Assembly (NCBI RefSeq): GCF_003534205.1
Contig: NZ_CP011102.1
Location: forward strand, 3,112,036 to 3,176,035
Origin: Listeria weihenstephanensis
Lineage (GTDB): Bacteria; Bacillota; Bacilli; Lactobacillales; Listeriaceae
Length of the DNA stretch: 64,000 nucleotides
Direction: 5' to 3'
Every line of letters begins with the position of its first letter. Within the stretch, counting starts at the first letter, position 1. The notes below the pieces were generated by a model that ran no database searches, was not told where the DNA came from, and saw only the letters and a list, made by a program, of their open reading frames with translations. The position numbers were made by a program, and so were the translations under genes. Below are positions 28,839 through 37,066 of this stretch, one piece after another.

Positions 28839-30242
28839 TTATAGCTTCAACTTCCCAATTTCTTTTAACACAAATTCGCAAAATATCGAGTTCGACCATG
28901 AAAACCATTCGCGCGTGTATATCGTCGGATCGTCGGCTAAAAATCCTTCATGTGTCAGGTCTGTCCCTGCATCCGTCGTTTCAAATAACCGCAGCAACTC
29001 TTGACATTCTTCCTCATCCGTCGAAGTTAGACCTTGAATCGCCAGTCCCATATGCCAAACGTATTCTGGTGGCGTGTGCGGGCTTCCCAATCCTTTCGCG
29101 GCGGTCCCTTCAAAATAATACCGGTTATCCTTTGATAATGAAAATCGGCGCGTATTTTGATAAATCGCATCATCCGTATCGCAATACTTAATATATGGCA
29201 ACGATAGCAGACTCGGAACGCCAGTATCGTCCATGATATTGCTATTACCCAAACCGTCCACTTCATATGCATAAATTTTTCCGTATTTCGGATGTTCGAC
29301 AATGCCAAATTCAACGATTCCCGCTTGTACTTCTTTTTTCACGTCTGTTATCGTGCCGAGTAAGTCCGTTTCTTCTGGATAAAACGCGGTCATGATTTCC
29401 TCTAAATATCCAAGAATCACAACGGCAAACATGTTCGCAGGCAACAGATATCCGTATTCACACGCATCATCACTAGGACGAAAAGCTGACCAAATCATCC
29501 CGGTATAGCCGACTTTTATTCCGCGTCCGTCGTTCGGCAAACTATCCTGCTCAATCCCATTATCGCGAATAAAGAAGTACTCCGACTGCTCCTCATGATG
29601 CTGCTCCACACGAAACACACGTATTAACTCCTTAACCGCGGCTAAGAAATCGCCATCAAATAAATCCACCCGCCCCGTCTGCTTCCAGTAAAAATACGCA
29701 AGTTCCACAGGAAAACAAAGCGAATCAAGCTCATATTTACGTTCCCAACTCCACGGATTTTGGCGTTCACTCTTATCAATCGCGCTCCAACAGTTCCCAT
29801 TTCCCGCAAAATTAAATGCGTTCGTGTACGGATCGAGAAGAATATAGCGAAACTGTTGCCGAATTACCGCCCCAATCACGTCGTACAACTTCCCGCTCGG
29901 ATCATCCAGATTCAAAAACACGCGTAACTGCCCACCCGAATCGCGTAACCACATCGCTGGAATATCGCCCGTAAACAGAAATGCCGAGTCGTCCTTTTTT
30001 TGCACCAGTGTTGTCGTAATCGTATTTAGCATGCATTTTCGGAACATCCGTTTTAGCTTATCAGAAAGATTAGCGCGCTCCAACACTTGATCTACCGCAT
30101 TATCGATCAAGGTCGCAAGTTCCGCATTGTCACGCATCGCCTCTGTTAAAATTTCATCCGTAATTCGCCGTAATCGTAAATACGTATCATCGCCCATCAA
30201 TTCCTTATCAAGGCTCGTATTTTTCAAAACTTCTTTATCCAA
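28839..30242 (-). CDS. GH125 exo-alpha-1,6-mannosidase
   Basis: This metal-independent glycoside hydrolase of about 467 residues removes alpha-1,6-linked mannose from mannans and N-glycan cores. Family signatures: GDIPAMWLRDSGGQLRVF near residue 90, then NPWSWERKYELDSLCFPVEL and WHMGLAIQGLTSTDEEE. The TTG at 30242, with GGTGA and AAGGG upstream, is preferred because it begins 16 nt after the kinase stop; the longer frame would overlap it. No signal peptide, so it acts on imported oligosaccharides in the cytoplasm. Confidence 0.88.
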   Translation of the reverse strand: MDKEVLKNTSLDKELMGDDTYLRLRRITDEILTEAMRDNAELATLIDNAVDQVLERANLSDKLKRMFRKCMLNTITTTLVQKKDDSAFLFTGDIPAMWLRDSGGQLRVFLNLDDPSGKLYDVIGAVIRQQFRYILLDPYTNAFNFAGNGNCWSAIDKSERQNPWSWERKYELDSLCFPVELAYFYWKQTGRVDLFDGDFLAAVKELIRVFRVEQHHEEQSEYFFIRDNGIEQDSLPNDGRGIKVGYTGMIWSAFRPSDDACEYGYLLPANMFAVVILGYLEEIMTAFYPEETDLLGTITDVKKEVQAGIVEFGIVEHPKYGKIYAYEVDGLGNSNIMDDTGVPSLLSLPYIKYCDTDDAIYQNTRRFSLSKDNRYYFEGTAAKGLGSPHTPPEYVWHMGLAIQGLTSTDEEECQELLRLFETTDAGTDLTHEGFLADDPTIYTREWFSWSNSIFCEFVLKEIGKLKL

Positions 30243-30258
30243 AATGTCACCATTCCCT

Positions 30259-31116
30259 TCATTTAACAAGCATCGCAGCCCCGTAAAGCCCCGCGTCATC
30301 TCCTAAACTAGCCACCTTTAATTGAACGGTTTCCTTCATTGTATCGTACACCTGTCGCGTCACAATCGGGTGCAACTTTTCTACTAACCACGGATTATTC
30401 AAAATTACCGCGCCACCGAGAACGAAAACTTCTGGATCGATGACTTGGATAATCGATGTTAGGGCGCCAGCGAAATGATGTAGCCAGTCGTCGATTACTT
30501 GGCGTGCTCCTTCATGATTCGCTTCATATTGCGCGAATAAATCAGCAGCTGTCTTATCTTCACCGAACAAACGTTTACTCGCTCGAAGCAAAGCGCTGCC
30601 ACTGCACATATCCTCAAGCGTACTGTTCCCAACAATCATATTCCCGATTTCCGAAGCATGTCCATGGCTCCCAGAAAACAGCTCCCCATCACAGACGAAG
30701 CCACCTCCAACACCAGTGCTAACGGTGATATACTGCACACTCTCGTACCCTGCACCCGCGCCCATTTTGGCCTCAGCAAGAGCCGCTACTTTGGCATCGT
30801 TCATCAAGATAACTGGCATATTGACACGACTGGAAAGCTCATCTCGAACCCGAAATCCGTACCATCCAGGCAAATTCGGTGCATCCAAAACAGTGCCACT
30901 GCTTGTATCTAGTGGTCCCGGCGCGCCAATCCCAACTCCTATCGCCAAGCGCCCTTGATCAACTACGCCAATCATATTCACTAACTTTTCCAATGCTTGC
31001 GCGGGTCCTAACGCAGCTTCCGTTTTGACTTGCTCACGCGCCACCAACCGATTGTCCCGATCAAACAAAGCCACCCGCATATTCGTCGCCCCAATATCTA
31101 TCCCAATTCGATACAT
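30259..31116 (-). CDS. ROK-family sugar kinase lacking the usual zinc motif
   Basis: This 285-residue kinase has the ATP motif DIGATNMRVALFD at the N-terminus, the catalytic MNDAKVAALAE (Asp about 105) and STGVGGGFV. Most ROK kinases carry HxnCxCGxxGCxE after GEIGH; here that place reads ASEIGNMIVGNSTLEDMCSG, so the cysteine zinc site is lost. Between two alpha-mannosidases the obvious job is phosphorylating free mannose to mannose-6-P for ManA; glucose or fructose remain possible. It begins 15 nt after the GH38 stop. Confidence 0.82.
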   Translation of the reverse strand: MYRIGIDIGATNMRVALFDRDNRLVAREQVKTEAALGPAQALEKLVNMIGVVDQGRLAIGVGIGAPGPLDTSSGTVLDAPNLPGWYGFRVRDELSSRVNMPVILMNDAKVAALAEAKMGAGAGYESVQYITVSTGVGGGFVCDGELFSGSHGHASEIGNMIVGNSTLEDMCSGSALLRASKRLFGEDKTAADLFAQYEANHEGARQVIDDWLHHFAGALTSIIQVIDPEVFVLGGAVILNNPWLVEKLHPIVTRQVYDTMKETVQLKVASLGDDAGLYGAAMLVK

Positions 31117-31131
31117 TCAGTCATACACCCC

Positions 31132-33561
31132 TTACACATACATCGATAAAAAGCCTTGATTATAAGATTTACAAGCATCAATCGCAACAGCAGCCTCATT
31201 TGTTTGCAATGTCGCCAATGTATACCGGAACTCATAAAACCCAGCCAAATCCACTTTAAAATTCGTTTCCCAGAAATTATTCATCGCCCAAACATAAAGC
31301 GGTTCTTTGTTTTTCGGTGTGCTTCCTTGTCCAGATAGTTCAATAAGATGGTGCTTCAAATCGCCCAAAACGAGCAGTGGCGTGTCTTTCAATGCCAGGA
31401 TCACCGACTTCTCTTCACCAACATAAGCCGCGCCTTCTTGAACTAAATAAAATTCTTGATTCGTGCCTGGAAGTTGATCGATTCCCGGCCGTACCAAGCA
31501 ACCTGTTTTATCAAAGTAAAGGTCCTCCGCTCCGCCCGCCGTGAATGGGAACGAAATATACAGATTTTCAGGATCCCAAATGCTATCTTTGTGCAAGCGA
31601 AGCGTAACGTCGATTTTCGGCGTATCACGATAAACCTTCATGTGGATTTCATACATTTGCGTGCCTTCCAAATCATAGGTAAACACGACGGTCGCGCTCA
31701 CATCACCGATTTCACCTACTCGGATATTTCGTAAAGTCGATATGTGGCGATTCGTGTTTACTTTTTTGCGGTTACGTCCCATTGTATGACGAACTTCCCA
31801 CGCATCTGGCTCCGTCGTGGTACGCTCATAAATGCCTACAAACGGCGCGTGCTCCATGTTATCTCGAAGCAACGAACGCCCATCCTGCTTATCAACCAGC
31901 GAAACAATTCCCTGCGTTTCGTCAAAAGCCATCGAATAATATTTCGTTTCCACTTGATGCGCATTTACACGCAGACCATCTTGCCAACCATCGTACATAA
32001 TATCCTTCACTTTATCCACCGCTAAATAGCGATACTGCTCTTTTTGCAGTTCTTTTTTAAGCCGAATCCGCAAAATCCGTTCCTCCAAAGCTGCCAGTTC
32101 TATGACAACCTCCACTTCTTTTGCCCGCGCGATTTCCCTAACTTGTGATGGCAACACGTTTCCAGTCGCTTCATCCACCACTTCGATATTTTGCAGTAAA
32201 ATGTCCACGCTTGCCCCTTCTACGTCTTCCCAATGCTCGATGTACAGGCGAACGCTATCCGTACGCGTCGTTGCTTGCGGATTGATGACTTTAAACAGTT
32301 TTTCGCGGTCAGGTCGAATCGTGACTTCCCCTTTTGCCGCTAAAATTTCATCTAGTTTCAGCGACGCCAACTGATTGGCACGTATCGCATAAGCCGACTT
32401 TCTGAAATCTAAATCATTGACGAGCGTTTCCCATGGCTCGGTCACGGATGAGGAATAGCCCCACGTATGCTCCGCGTATAGCGCCAACTCGTACTCCACT
32501 GCATCAAGATACGCCTTGTCCGCCACAACCGATTCAGGCGCCAACTGCTTGCCAATATGATATTTCCGCTGCGCATCTTTGTAATGCTTCACAACCGCAG
32601 GCGTCGAGCCAACACCATCCGCCCACCAGTCATTCCAATCACCGCGATACACCGGTAACTCATTCATTTCCTTCCGCAAAATTTCGAAAAAGTGATTCAG
32701 CGTGATCATCTCGATTTCAATTTGCTCGCCGTGTTTGTCGTTCCAAGCCTTCAGCCGCTCCAAAATCCGACCATTCGGCGCGCCGTTATCCGTGCTCATC
32801 CCCGAAACCATAATTGGCACAAAATTATAGTCATATTCCGCGTCTTGATCCAGCTTCTCGATATATTGGAAAATCCGTTCTTCCGCAATCGCAAAATCAG
32901 CGACCGCCGCCTTCTCGTTAAAGCGATCCTCCAACAAATACGTAATCCCATGCTCCGGCACTAAGCATAACTCGTTTCCCATATGATAATGATCCGACAC
33001 CCATGTTAAAACGCGTTCGCCACTTGGACCTTCCCACCAAAAACCGTGATGCTTTTTTCCGAGCGGAAACATCCCGTGATGCGTGTGAATACAGCTGAAT
33101 AAATTCTCAATCCCGTTGTTGGCCAGTGCGTCGGCATAACCCCACGAATAACCGTTAATATCAGCAGTCATCGCGGAATCAAGTGGTACCGCTAACCCAT
33201 CCGCGTAACTCCTGCCTTGCGCCAATTTATGATTCAGCACATCATTATCCACTAATTCCGTCATGTTTAAATAATTGAGCGAAATATCGATAAGACCCGC
33301 CTGTACGTAGCGTTCAAAGCAAGCAATGTTCTCTTCACTACTATTTGCAAGGAAGTTTTCCACCTGCCAATAATTTTCACATACCCAGCGAAAACCTTCC
33401 CATTCCGGACGTTTACCATTTTCAATATCCGTTAAAATATCAATCGCTTGCTGAATAAAATCAACATGATACCGCTTTAATTTCTCTTGGCGCTCGGTGT
33501 AACCAATATCGGTATGCGAATGATGCAACACGTACAATTTCCATTTTTTCGATAAAGCCAT
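31132..33561 (-). CDS. GH38-type alpha-mannosidase
   Basis: This 809-residue cytoplasmic enzyme has the GH38 zinc motif HSHTDIGYT (His16, Asp18) and the candidate nucleophile Asp134 in SAMTADINGYSWGYA. It hydrolyses alpha-mannosidic bonds. The large C-terminal beta-rich part (from about 520) is typical of the family. AAGGAG precedes the ATG. With GH125 and the ROK kinase it forms a cytoplasmic mannoside breakdown set behind an ABC importer. The fine linkage specificity is not readable. Confidence 0.85.
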   Translation of the reverse strand: MALSKKWKLYVLHHSHTDIGYTERQEKLKRYHVDFIQQAIDILTDIENGKRPEWEGFRWVCENYWQVENFLANSSEENIACFERYVQAGLIDISLNYLNMTELVDNDVLNHKLAQGRSYADGLAVPLDSAMTADINGYSWGYADALANNGIENLFSCIHTHHGMFPLGKKHHGFWWEGPSGERVLTWVSDHYHMGNELCLVPEHGITYLLEDRFNEKAAVADFAIAEERIFQYIEKLDQDAEYDYNFVPIMVSGMSTDNGAPNGRILERLKAWNDKHGEQIEIEMITLNHFFEILRKEMNELPVYRGDWNDWWADGVGSTPAVVKHYKDAQRKYHIGKQLAPESVVADKAYLDAVEYELALYAEHTWGYSSSVTEPWETLVNDLDFRKSAYAIRANQLASLKLDEILAAKGEVTIRPDREKLFKVINPQATTRTDSVRLYIEHWEDVEGASVDILLQNIEVVDEATGNVLPSQVREIARAKEVEVVIELAALEERILRIRLKKELQKEQYRYLAVDKVKDIMYDGWQDGLRVNAHQVETKYYSMAFDETQGIVSLVDKQDGRSLLRDNMEHAPFVGIYERTTTEPDAWEVRHTMGRNRKKVNTNRHISTLRNIRVGEIGDVSATVVFTYDLEGTQMYEIHMKVYRDTPKIDVTLRLHKDSIWDPENLYISFPFTAGGAEDLYFDKTGCLVRPGIDQLPGTNQEFYLVQEGAAYVGEEKSVILALKDTPLLVLGDLKHHLIELSGQGSTPKNKEPLYVWAMNNFWETNFKVDLAGFYEFRYTLATLQTNEAAVAIDACKSYNQGFLSMYV

Positions 33562-33575
33562 TTCTAAAACACTCC

Positions 33576-34412
33576 TTATTTTGTAGTAACGATAAATCCT
33601 TTTTCCAAGTTTCTATGTGACAGGACGAATAAAATAATGGTAGGAATCGAAACGATGATAGCCGCGAGCAAAATCGGTGGGACTTTCTGTATTGTTGCGC
33701 CGCCGAGTAGTGATACCGCTGCCATTACTGGTCGCGCCGATTCTGATTTCGTCAACGTCATCCCGAATAGCAAGTCACTCCAAATCCACGTGAATTGGAA
33801 TAAAAACACCGCTGCGAGTGGTGCACGGGCCATTGGCATGTAGATTTTCCGGAAGATATAGAAATCCGATGCCCCGTCTATTCGAGCGCTTTCCAGCATT
33901 TCTTTAGACACACCCATCAAGAAGTTTCGCAATACAAACACACTAAACGGGATAATCAGCGCCGCATAAATCAAGATCATGCCGACTCGCGTGTCGTAAA
34001 GCCCCACTTTGTTATACGCTTTAAAAATCGGAATCAGATACACTTGAAACGGAAAAATAGTCCCGCTATAAATGATGAAAAACCACAGCAAACCGTGCTT
34101 AATTTTGAGCGTTTCAATCGCGTAAGCTGCCAGTGCTGCCATAATAATACCGAGTCCACCGCCTAGCGCGCCGTAAAGTATGCTATTAATAAAACCCGAA
34201 CCCAGCTGAACTTGTTGCGTTAAGTACTGCCAGTTTTCCGAAATAGAAAATGATTTTGGCAAGTCCCAGAAGTTTCCCGTGCTATATTCCGCAGAACTTT
34301 TCACGGCATTGACAATAACGTATAGGAACGGGAAAATCCAGATGACCGCAAGAATAATAAGTATGATATTTACCGTCCACTTCCCGACTCCCGCGTGCTT
34401 TGTTTGCATCAT
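33576..34412 (-). CDS. Carbohydrate ABC transporter permease (MalG-type)
   Basis: This 278-residue permease of the MalG/CUT1 group has six membrane helices and the EAA loop LESARIDGASDFYIFRKIYMP (about 190-210), which contacts the ATPase. It starts 3 nt after the partner permease stop. No ATP-binding gene is in this operon; a shared MsmK-type ATPase elsewhere in the genome is expected, as is usual for such importers in Firmicutes. Confidence 0.92.
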   Translation of the reverse strand: MMQTKHAGVGKWTVNIILIILAVIWIFPFLYVIVNAVKSSAEYSTGNFWDLPKSFSISENWQYLTQQVQLGSGFINSILYGALGGGLGIIMAALAAYAIETLKIKHGLLWFFIIYSGTIFPFQVYLIPIFKAYNKVGLYDTRVGMILIYAALIIPFSVFVLRNFLMGVSKEMLESARIDGASDFYIFRKIYMPMARAPLAAVFLFQFTWIWSDLLFGMTLTKSESARPVMAAVSLLGGATIQKVPPILLAAIIVSIPTIILFVLSHRNLEKGFIVTTK

Positions 34413-34414
34413 AA

Positions 34415-35305
34415 TTAATGACTCCCTTCCCTAGTGAATGTTTTTCGTAAGTAAAAAATAGAAATAAAGAGTATAATCACGGATAGCATCACAGCGATTG
34501 CCGAGCCCATTCCTAGATGGTTATTCGAAAATGTTTCTTTGTACATCGTCACGGCAAGCGTTTCCGAAGTTCGATAAGGCCCCCCGCCAGTCATGATCCA
34601 AATGCTATCAAATGTCTTGAAACTGTTTACCAAGGACATAAGTACAACAACAATGATCGTCGGTTTTAATAACGGTAAAATTATTTTCGTATATAAACCG
34701 ATTCCGGACGCCCCTTCCATTTTTGCCGCCTCGATTGGTTCTGTTGGCATATTCACCAAACCAATGATAAAAAGTAACATATTCATGCCGATGCCCTGCC
34801 AAACACTAGCCCCAATCATGACGCCAGTATTAACGTAAGGAATGTTGAGCCAGTTTTTATCCAAATTTTCAAATCCCAGCATCCCGAGTAGTTGCGGCAA
34901 GCCATACATGGACAGCAAACTCGTCATAATCAACCCTACAATAACACCTGAAACCGCGTTCGGGAAGTAAAATATATTTTTGAATAGCGTTGAAAAAGAG
35001 CTTTTCGTAATCGCAATCGCAAAAAGTAACGGGAACACGACTGGAATAATGAGCCCTGCAGCCACCCAAACCAGCGTATTAATACAAGATAGCAAGAAGT
35101 TTTTATCTTGGAAAACCGCGACATAATTGCTAAACCCAACAAATTTAAACCTGCCTAAACCAGTCCAATCCGTAAAACTAATAAATAATGTGAAAATAAT
35201 GGACAAAATGCAAAAGCAGAAAACAAAAAGTACTGCTGGTGCAATATACAAATAATTTCTCCATCCATTGGCTCTTTTCATGCTCACTTTGGCTTGTAGA
35301 CTCAT
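34415..35305 (-). CDS. Carbohydrate ABC transporter permease (MalF-type)
   Basis: This 296-residue MalF-group permease has the EAA loop IEAAKMEGASGIGLYTKIIL. The ATG at 35305 is chosen over a GTG three codons upstream because AAGGTG lies 8 nt before it. It forms the pore with the following permease. Confidence 0.9.
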   Translation of the reverse strand: MSLQAKVSMKRANGWRNYLYIAPAVLFVFCFCILSIIFTLFISFTDWTGLGRFKFVGFSNYVAVFQDKNFLLSCINTLVWVAAGLIIPVVFPLLFAIAITKSSFSTLFKNIFYFPNAVSGVIVGLIMTSLLSMYGLPQLLGMLGFENLDKNWLNIPYVNTGVMIGASVWQGIGMNMLLFIIGLVNMPTEPIEAAKMEGASGIGLYTKIILPLLKPTIIVVVLMSLVNSFKTFDSIWIMTGGGPYRTSETLAVTMYKETFSNNHLGMGSAIAVMLSVIILFISIFYLRKTFTREGSH

Positions 35306-35325
35306 ATATGACACACCTTTCTTTT

Positions 35326-35369
35326 AAAAACAAGAGGTGAGCGGCGTTATAATTGCCCGCTCCCCCTTG
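35326..35369 (-). terminator. Intercistronic terminator-like hairpin after the binding-protein gene
   Basis: On the minus strand CAAGGGGGAGCGG can pair with CCGCTCACCTCTTG and is followed by TTTTT. Partial terminators at this position commonly leave binding protein in excess of permeases. Confidence 0.65.
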
Positions 35370-35378
35370 CCTCCCACA

Positions 35379-36623
35379 TTATTTGAATGCACCATCTGCA
35401 GCTTTTTGGATTGTATTTAACGTGTCATCCAGCATCGCATCTGTCGGATTGTAGAAAAACTTCCATAATTCATCGGTAGCAACGGTTACGACCTCACTCG
35501 GTGTTGCTTCGTAATAACGCACCAGCAACTGATATTTATTCGCATCAGCCGCTTCTTTAACAAAGCTACCATTGACTGGATCGTCTGATTTTGTATTATC
35601 TGTATTTATTATTCCAGCCTCATCCACAAAAATCTGTTGGACATCTTTCTTGTAGAAGCTCTGCAATACTTTTTTCGCATCTCCGCTTTGTTTACTCTCC
35701 TTGGAAACAACGATTGGCGATGCCTCGAAGAAAATAACTTTTTTGGCGTTCGCTGTCATGGAAGGAGGAACAAATACGTCAAAATCTTTTCCTGGTTCCA
35801 TGTTGTAGTCTTTTTTCAGCGTAGCAGAGGTCACAGTCGGTTCGTAAACCATTGCGCTTTTATCTGAGGAGAACATTTTGATCTGTGACGCTGGATCTAC
35901 CGGTTCGCCAAAATAGCCTTTTTTAATCATCTTTTGCCAGATTTTCATCACTTTTTTCATTTCAGGATCGGTATATTTAATATCGCCATTCGTTAGTCCG
36001 ACATACAAGTCAGGATCGTAGCTCGCGATTAGCGTTTGGAACCATAGGAAACTGGCCCAAGGATCATTTTTCAAACCGATTGGATCTATTTTATTCGCTT
36101 TTAAGGTGTCGCATACTTTGATGAAATCGTCCCATGTTTCTGGCACTTCTAAATTATACTTATCGAATATATGCTTGTTGTACAAAATACCGTTATATAG
36201 GACGCTAAATGGCGCTGCGTATACTTTGCCATCGATGGTGAAGGCATCCGCGAGGCTTGGATTCACGCCTTCTTTTTCATAATAGTCTTTCCATTCCTTC
36301 GTCAAATCCACGACTAAATCATTATCTACTAATTTTTTCAATTTATCGCCGCTCCACCATGTGAACAGGCCTGGCGCTTTGTCGCTATCAAGTGATTGCT
36401 GTACCGTTGTTTCATACGCCGTCACTTCTGTGTATCCTACTGTTTTGAAACCAACACCGCCATCATCCTTAATTTTGTCCGACATCGAATTCATAATACC
36501 AACGTTTTCTCCGCCTTTATCGGTGTAAAATTCCACTTCTGAACTCGAAGCGTCTCCGCTGCCGCAACTCGCTAGAAGCATTAAGACCGCTACGATACAA
36601 CTGATTGATACGATTTTTTTCAT
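35379..36623 (-). CDS. Sugar ABC transporter substrate-binding lipoprotein
   Basis: This 414-residue extracellular lipoprotein has a lipobox LASC (residues 17-20), so Cys20 is lipidated. The mature part has the CUT1 binding-protein pattern (PGLFTWWSGDKL, DGKVYAAPFSVLYNGILYNK, VPETWDDFIKVC). First gene of the mannoside operon, behind a cre-controlled promoter. Ligand inferred from the enzymes: an alpha-manno-oligosaccharide. Confidence 0.93.
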   Translation of the reverse strand: MKKIVSISCIVAVLMLLASCGSGDASSSEVEFYTDKGGENVGIMNSMSDKIKDDGGVGFKTVGYTEVTAYETTVQQSLDSDKAPGLFTWWSGDKLKKLVDNDLVVDLTKEWKDYYEKEGVNPSLADAFTIDGKVYAAPFSVLYNGILYNKHIFDKYNLEVPETWDDFIKVCDTLKANKIDPIGLKNDPWASFLWFQTLIASYDPDLYVGLTNGDIKYTDPEMKKVMKIWQKMIKKGYFGEPVDPASQIKMFSSDKSAMVYEPTVTSATLKKDYNMEPGKDFDVFVPPSMTANAKKVIFFEASPIVVSKESKQSGDAKKVLQSFYKKDVQQIFVDEAGIINTDNTKSDDPVNGSFVKEAADANKYQLLVRYYEATPSEVVTVATDELWKFFYNPTDAMLDDTLNTIQKAADGAFK

Positions 36624-36748
36624 CCTTAAACTCTCCTTTTTGTTTGGTTAAAATAGAGAAACGACTAAATATTCCCATTTTTCCAATTTTATTTTAGCGC
36701 CCTTGATAATTTTTGAAAATGACTCTGTCTTACGTATTTGTTAGGTTC

Positions 36749-36808
36749 ATTATAAGGATATAGGCGCGCTCGTGCAAGCGGTTACAACATTTTCGAAAAC
36801 GGTTTTCG
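36749..36808 (-). promoter_or_regulatory. Mannoside operon promoter with two cre sites
   Basis: Minus strand TTGCAC (36772-36777)-N17-TATAAT (36749-36754). TGCAAGCGGTTACA (36773-36786) fits the cre consensus TGNAANCGNTNNCA exactly and covers the -35. A second near-palindrome CGAAAACGGTTTTCG (36794-36808) lies just upstream. CcpA catabolite repression is expected. Confidence 0.8.
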
Positions 36809-36912
36809 CTGGACGAAAAAAACGGCATCGTGAATTTCAGTGTGGCTTGCACGTTTTCATTTTCATGAAACTCTTAGATTCCCTTCCTTTTATTTTCATC
36901 CGCTTTCTGTAA

Positions 36913-37014
36913 TATAGTAATTGTAAACAAGATAGCTTTTACGTTTCCCCCCTTTTTCGTAATTGACTATCCACTCCTTTTTCCAAGCTAGTTCCCCTGC
37001 TAGCTTGTTTTTTT
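36913..37014 (+). ncRNA. Candidate C-rich small RNA
   Basis: A strong plus-strand terminator at 36984-37014 has no plus-strand gene upstream for more than 14 kb. In front of it, about 70 nt hold C-rich, otherwise unstructured runs (TTTCCCCCC near 36950, ACTCCTTTTTCC near 36972), as in Gram-positive sRNAs that block ribosome sites. A -10-like TATAGT sits at 36913-36918, but no good -35 was found, so the 5' end is uncertain. Confidence 0.4.
36984..37014 (+). terminator. Orphan plus-strand terminator
   Basis: CAAGCTAG-TTCCCCTG-CTAGCTTG followed by TTTTTTT. There is no T-tract on the other strand. Confidence 0.8.
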
Positions 37015-37025
37015 ATGCTCTAAAT

Positions 37026-37057
37026 CAAAAAACGCAACCAGAAAATTTCTGGTTGCG
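37026..37057 (-). terminator. Terminator of the alpha-xylosidase/GPH operon
   Basis: CGCAACCAGAAA and TTTCTGGTTGCG form a 12-bp inverted repeat; the minus strand continues with TTTTTT, 10 nt after the transporter stop. Confidence 0.88.
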
Positions 37058-37066
37058 CCTACTCGT

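Noticed and set aside
30243-30299. Longer start for the GH125 gene overlapping the kinase gene
   Set aside because: No ribosome site and a 41-nt overlap; the TTG at 30242 with GGTGA/AAGGG upstream is better placed.
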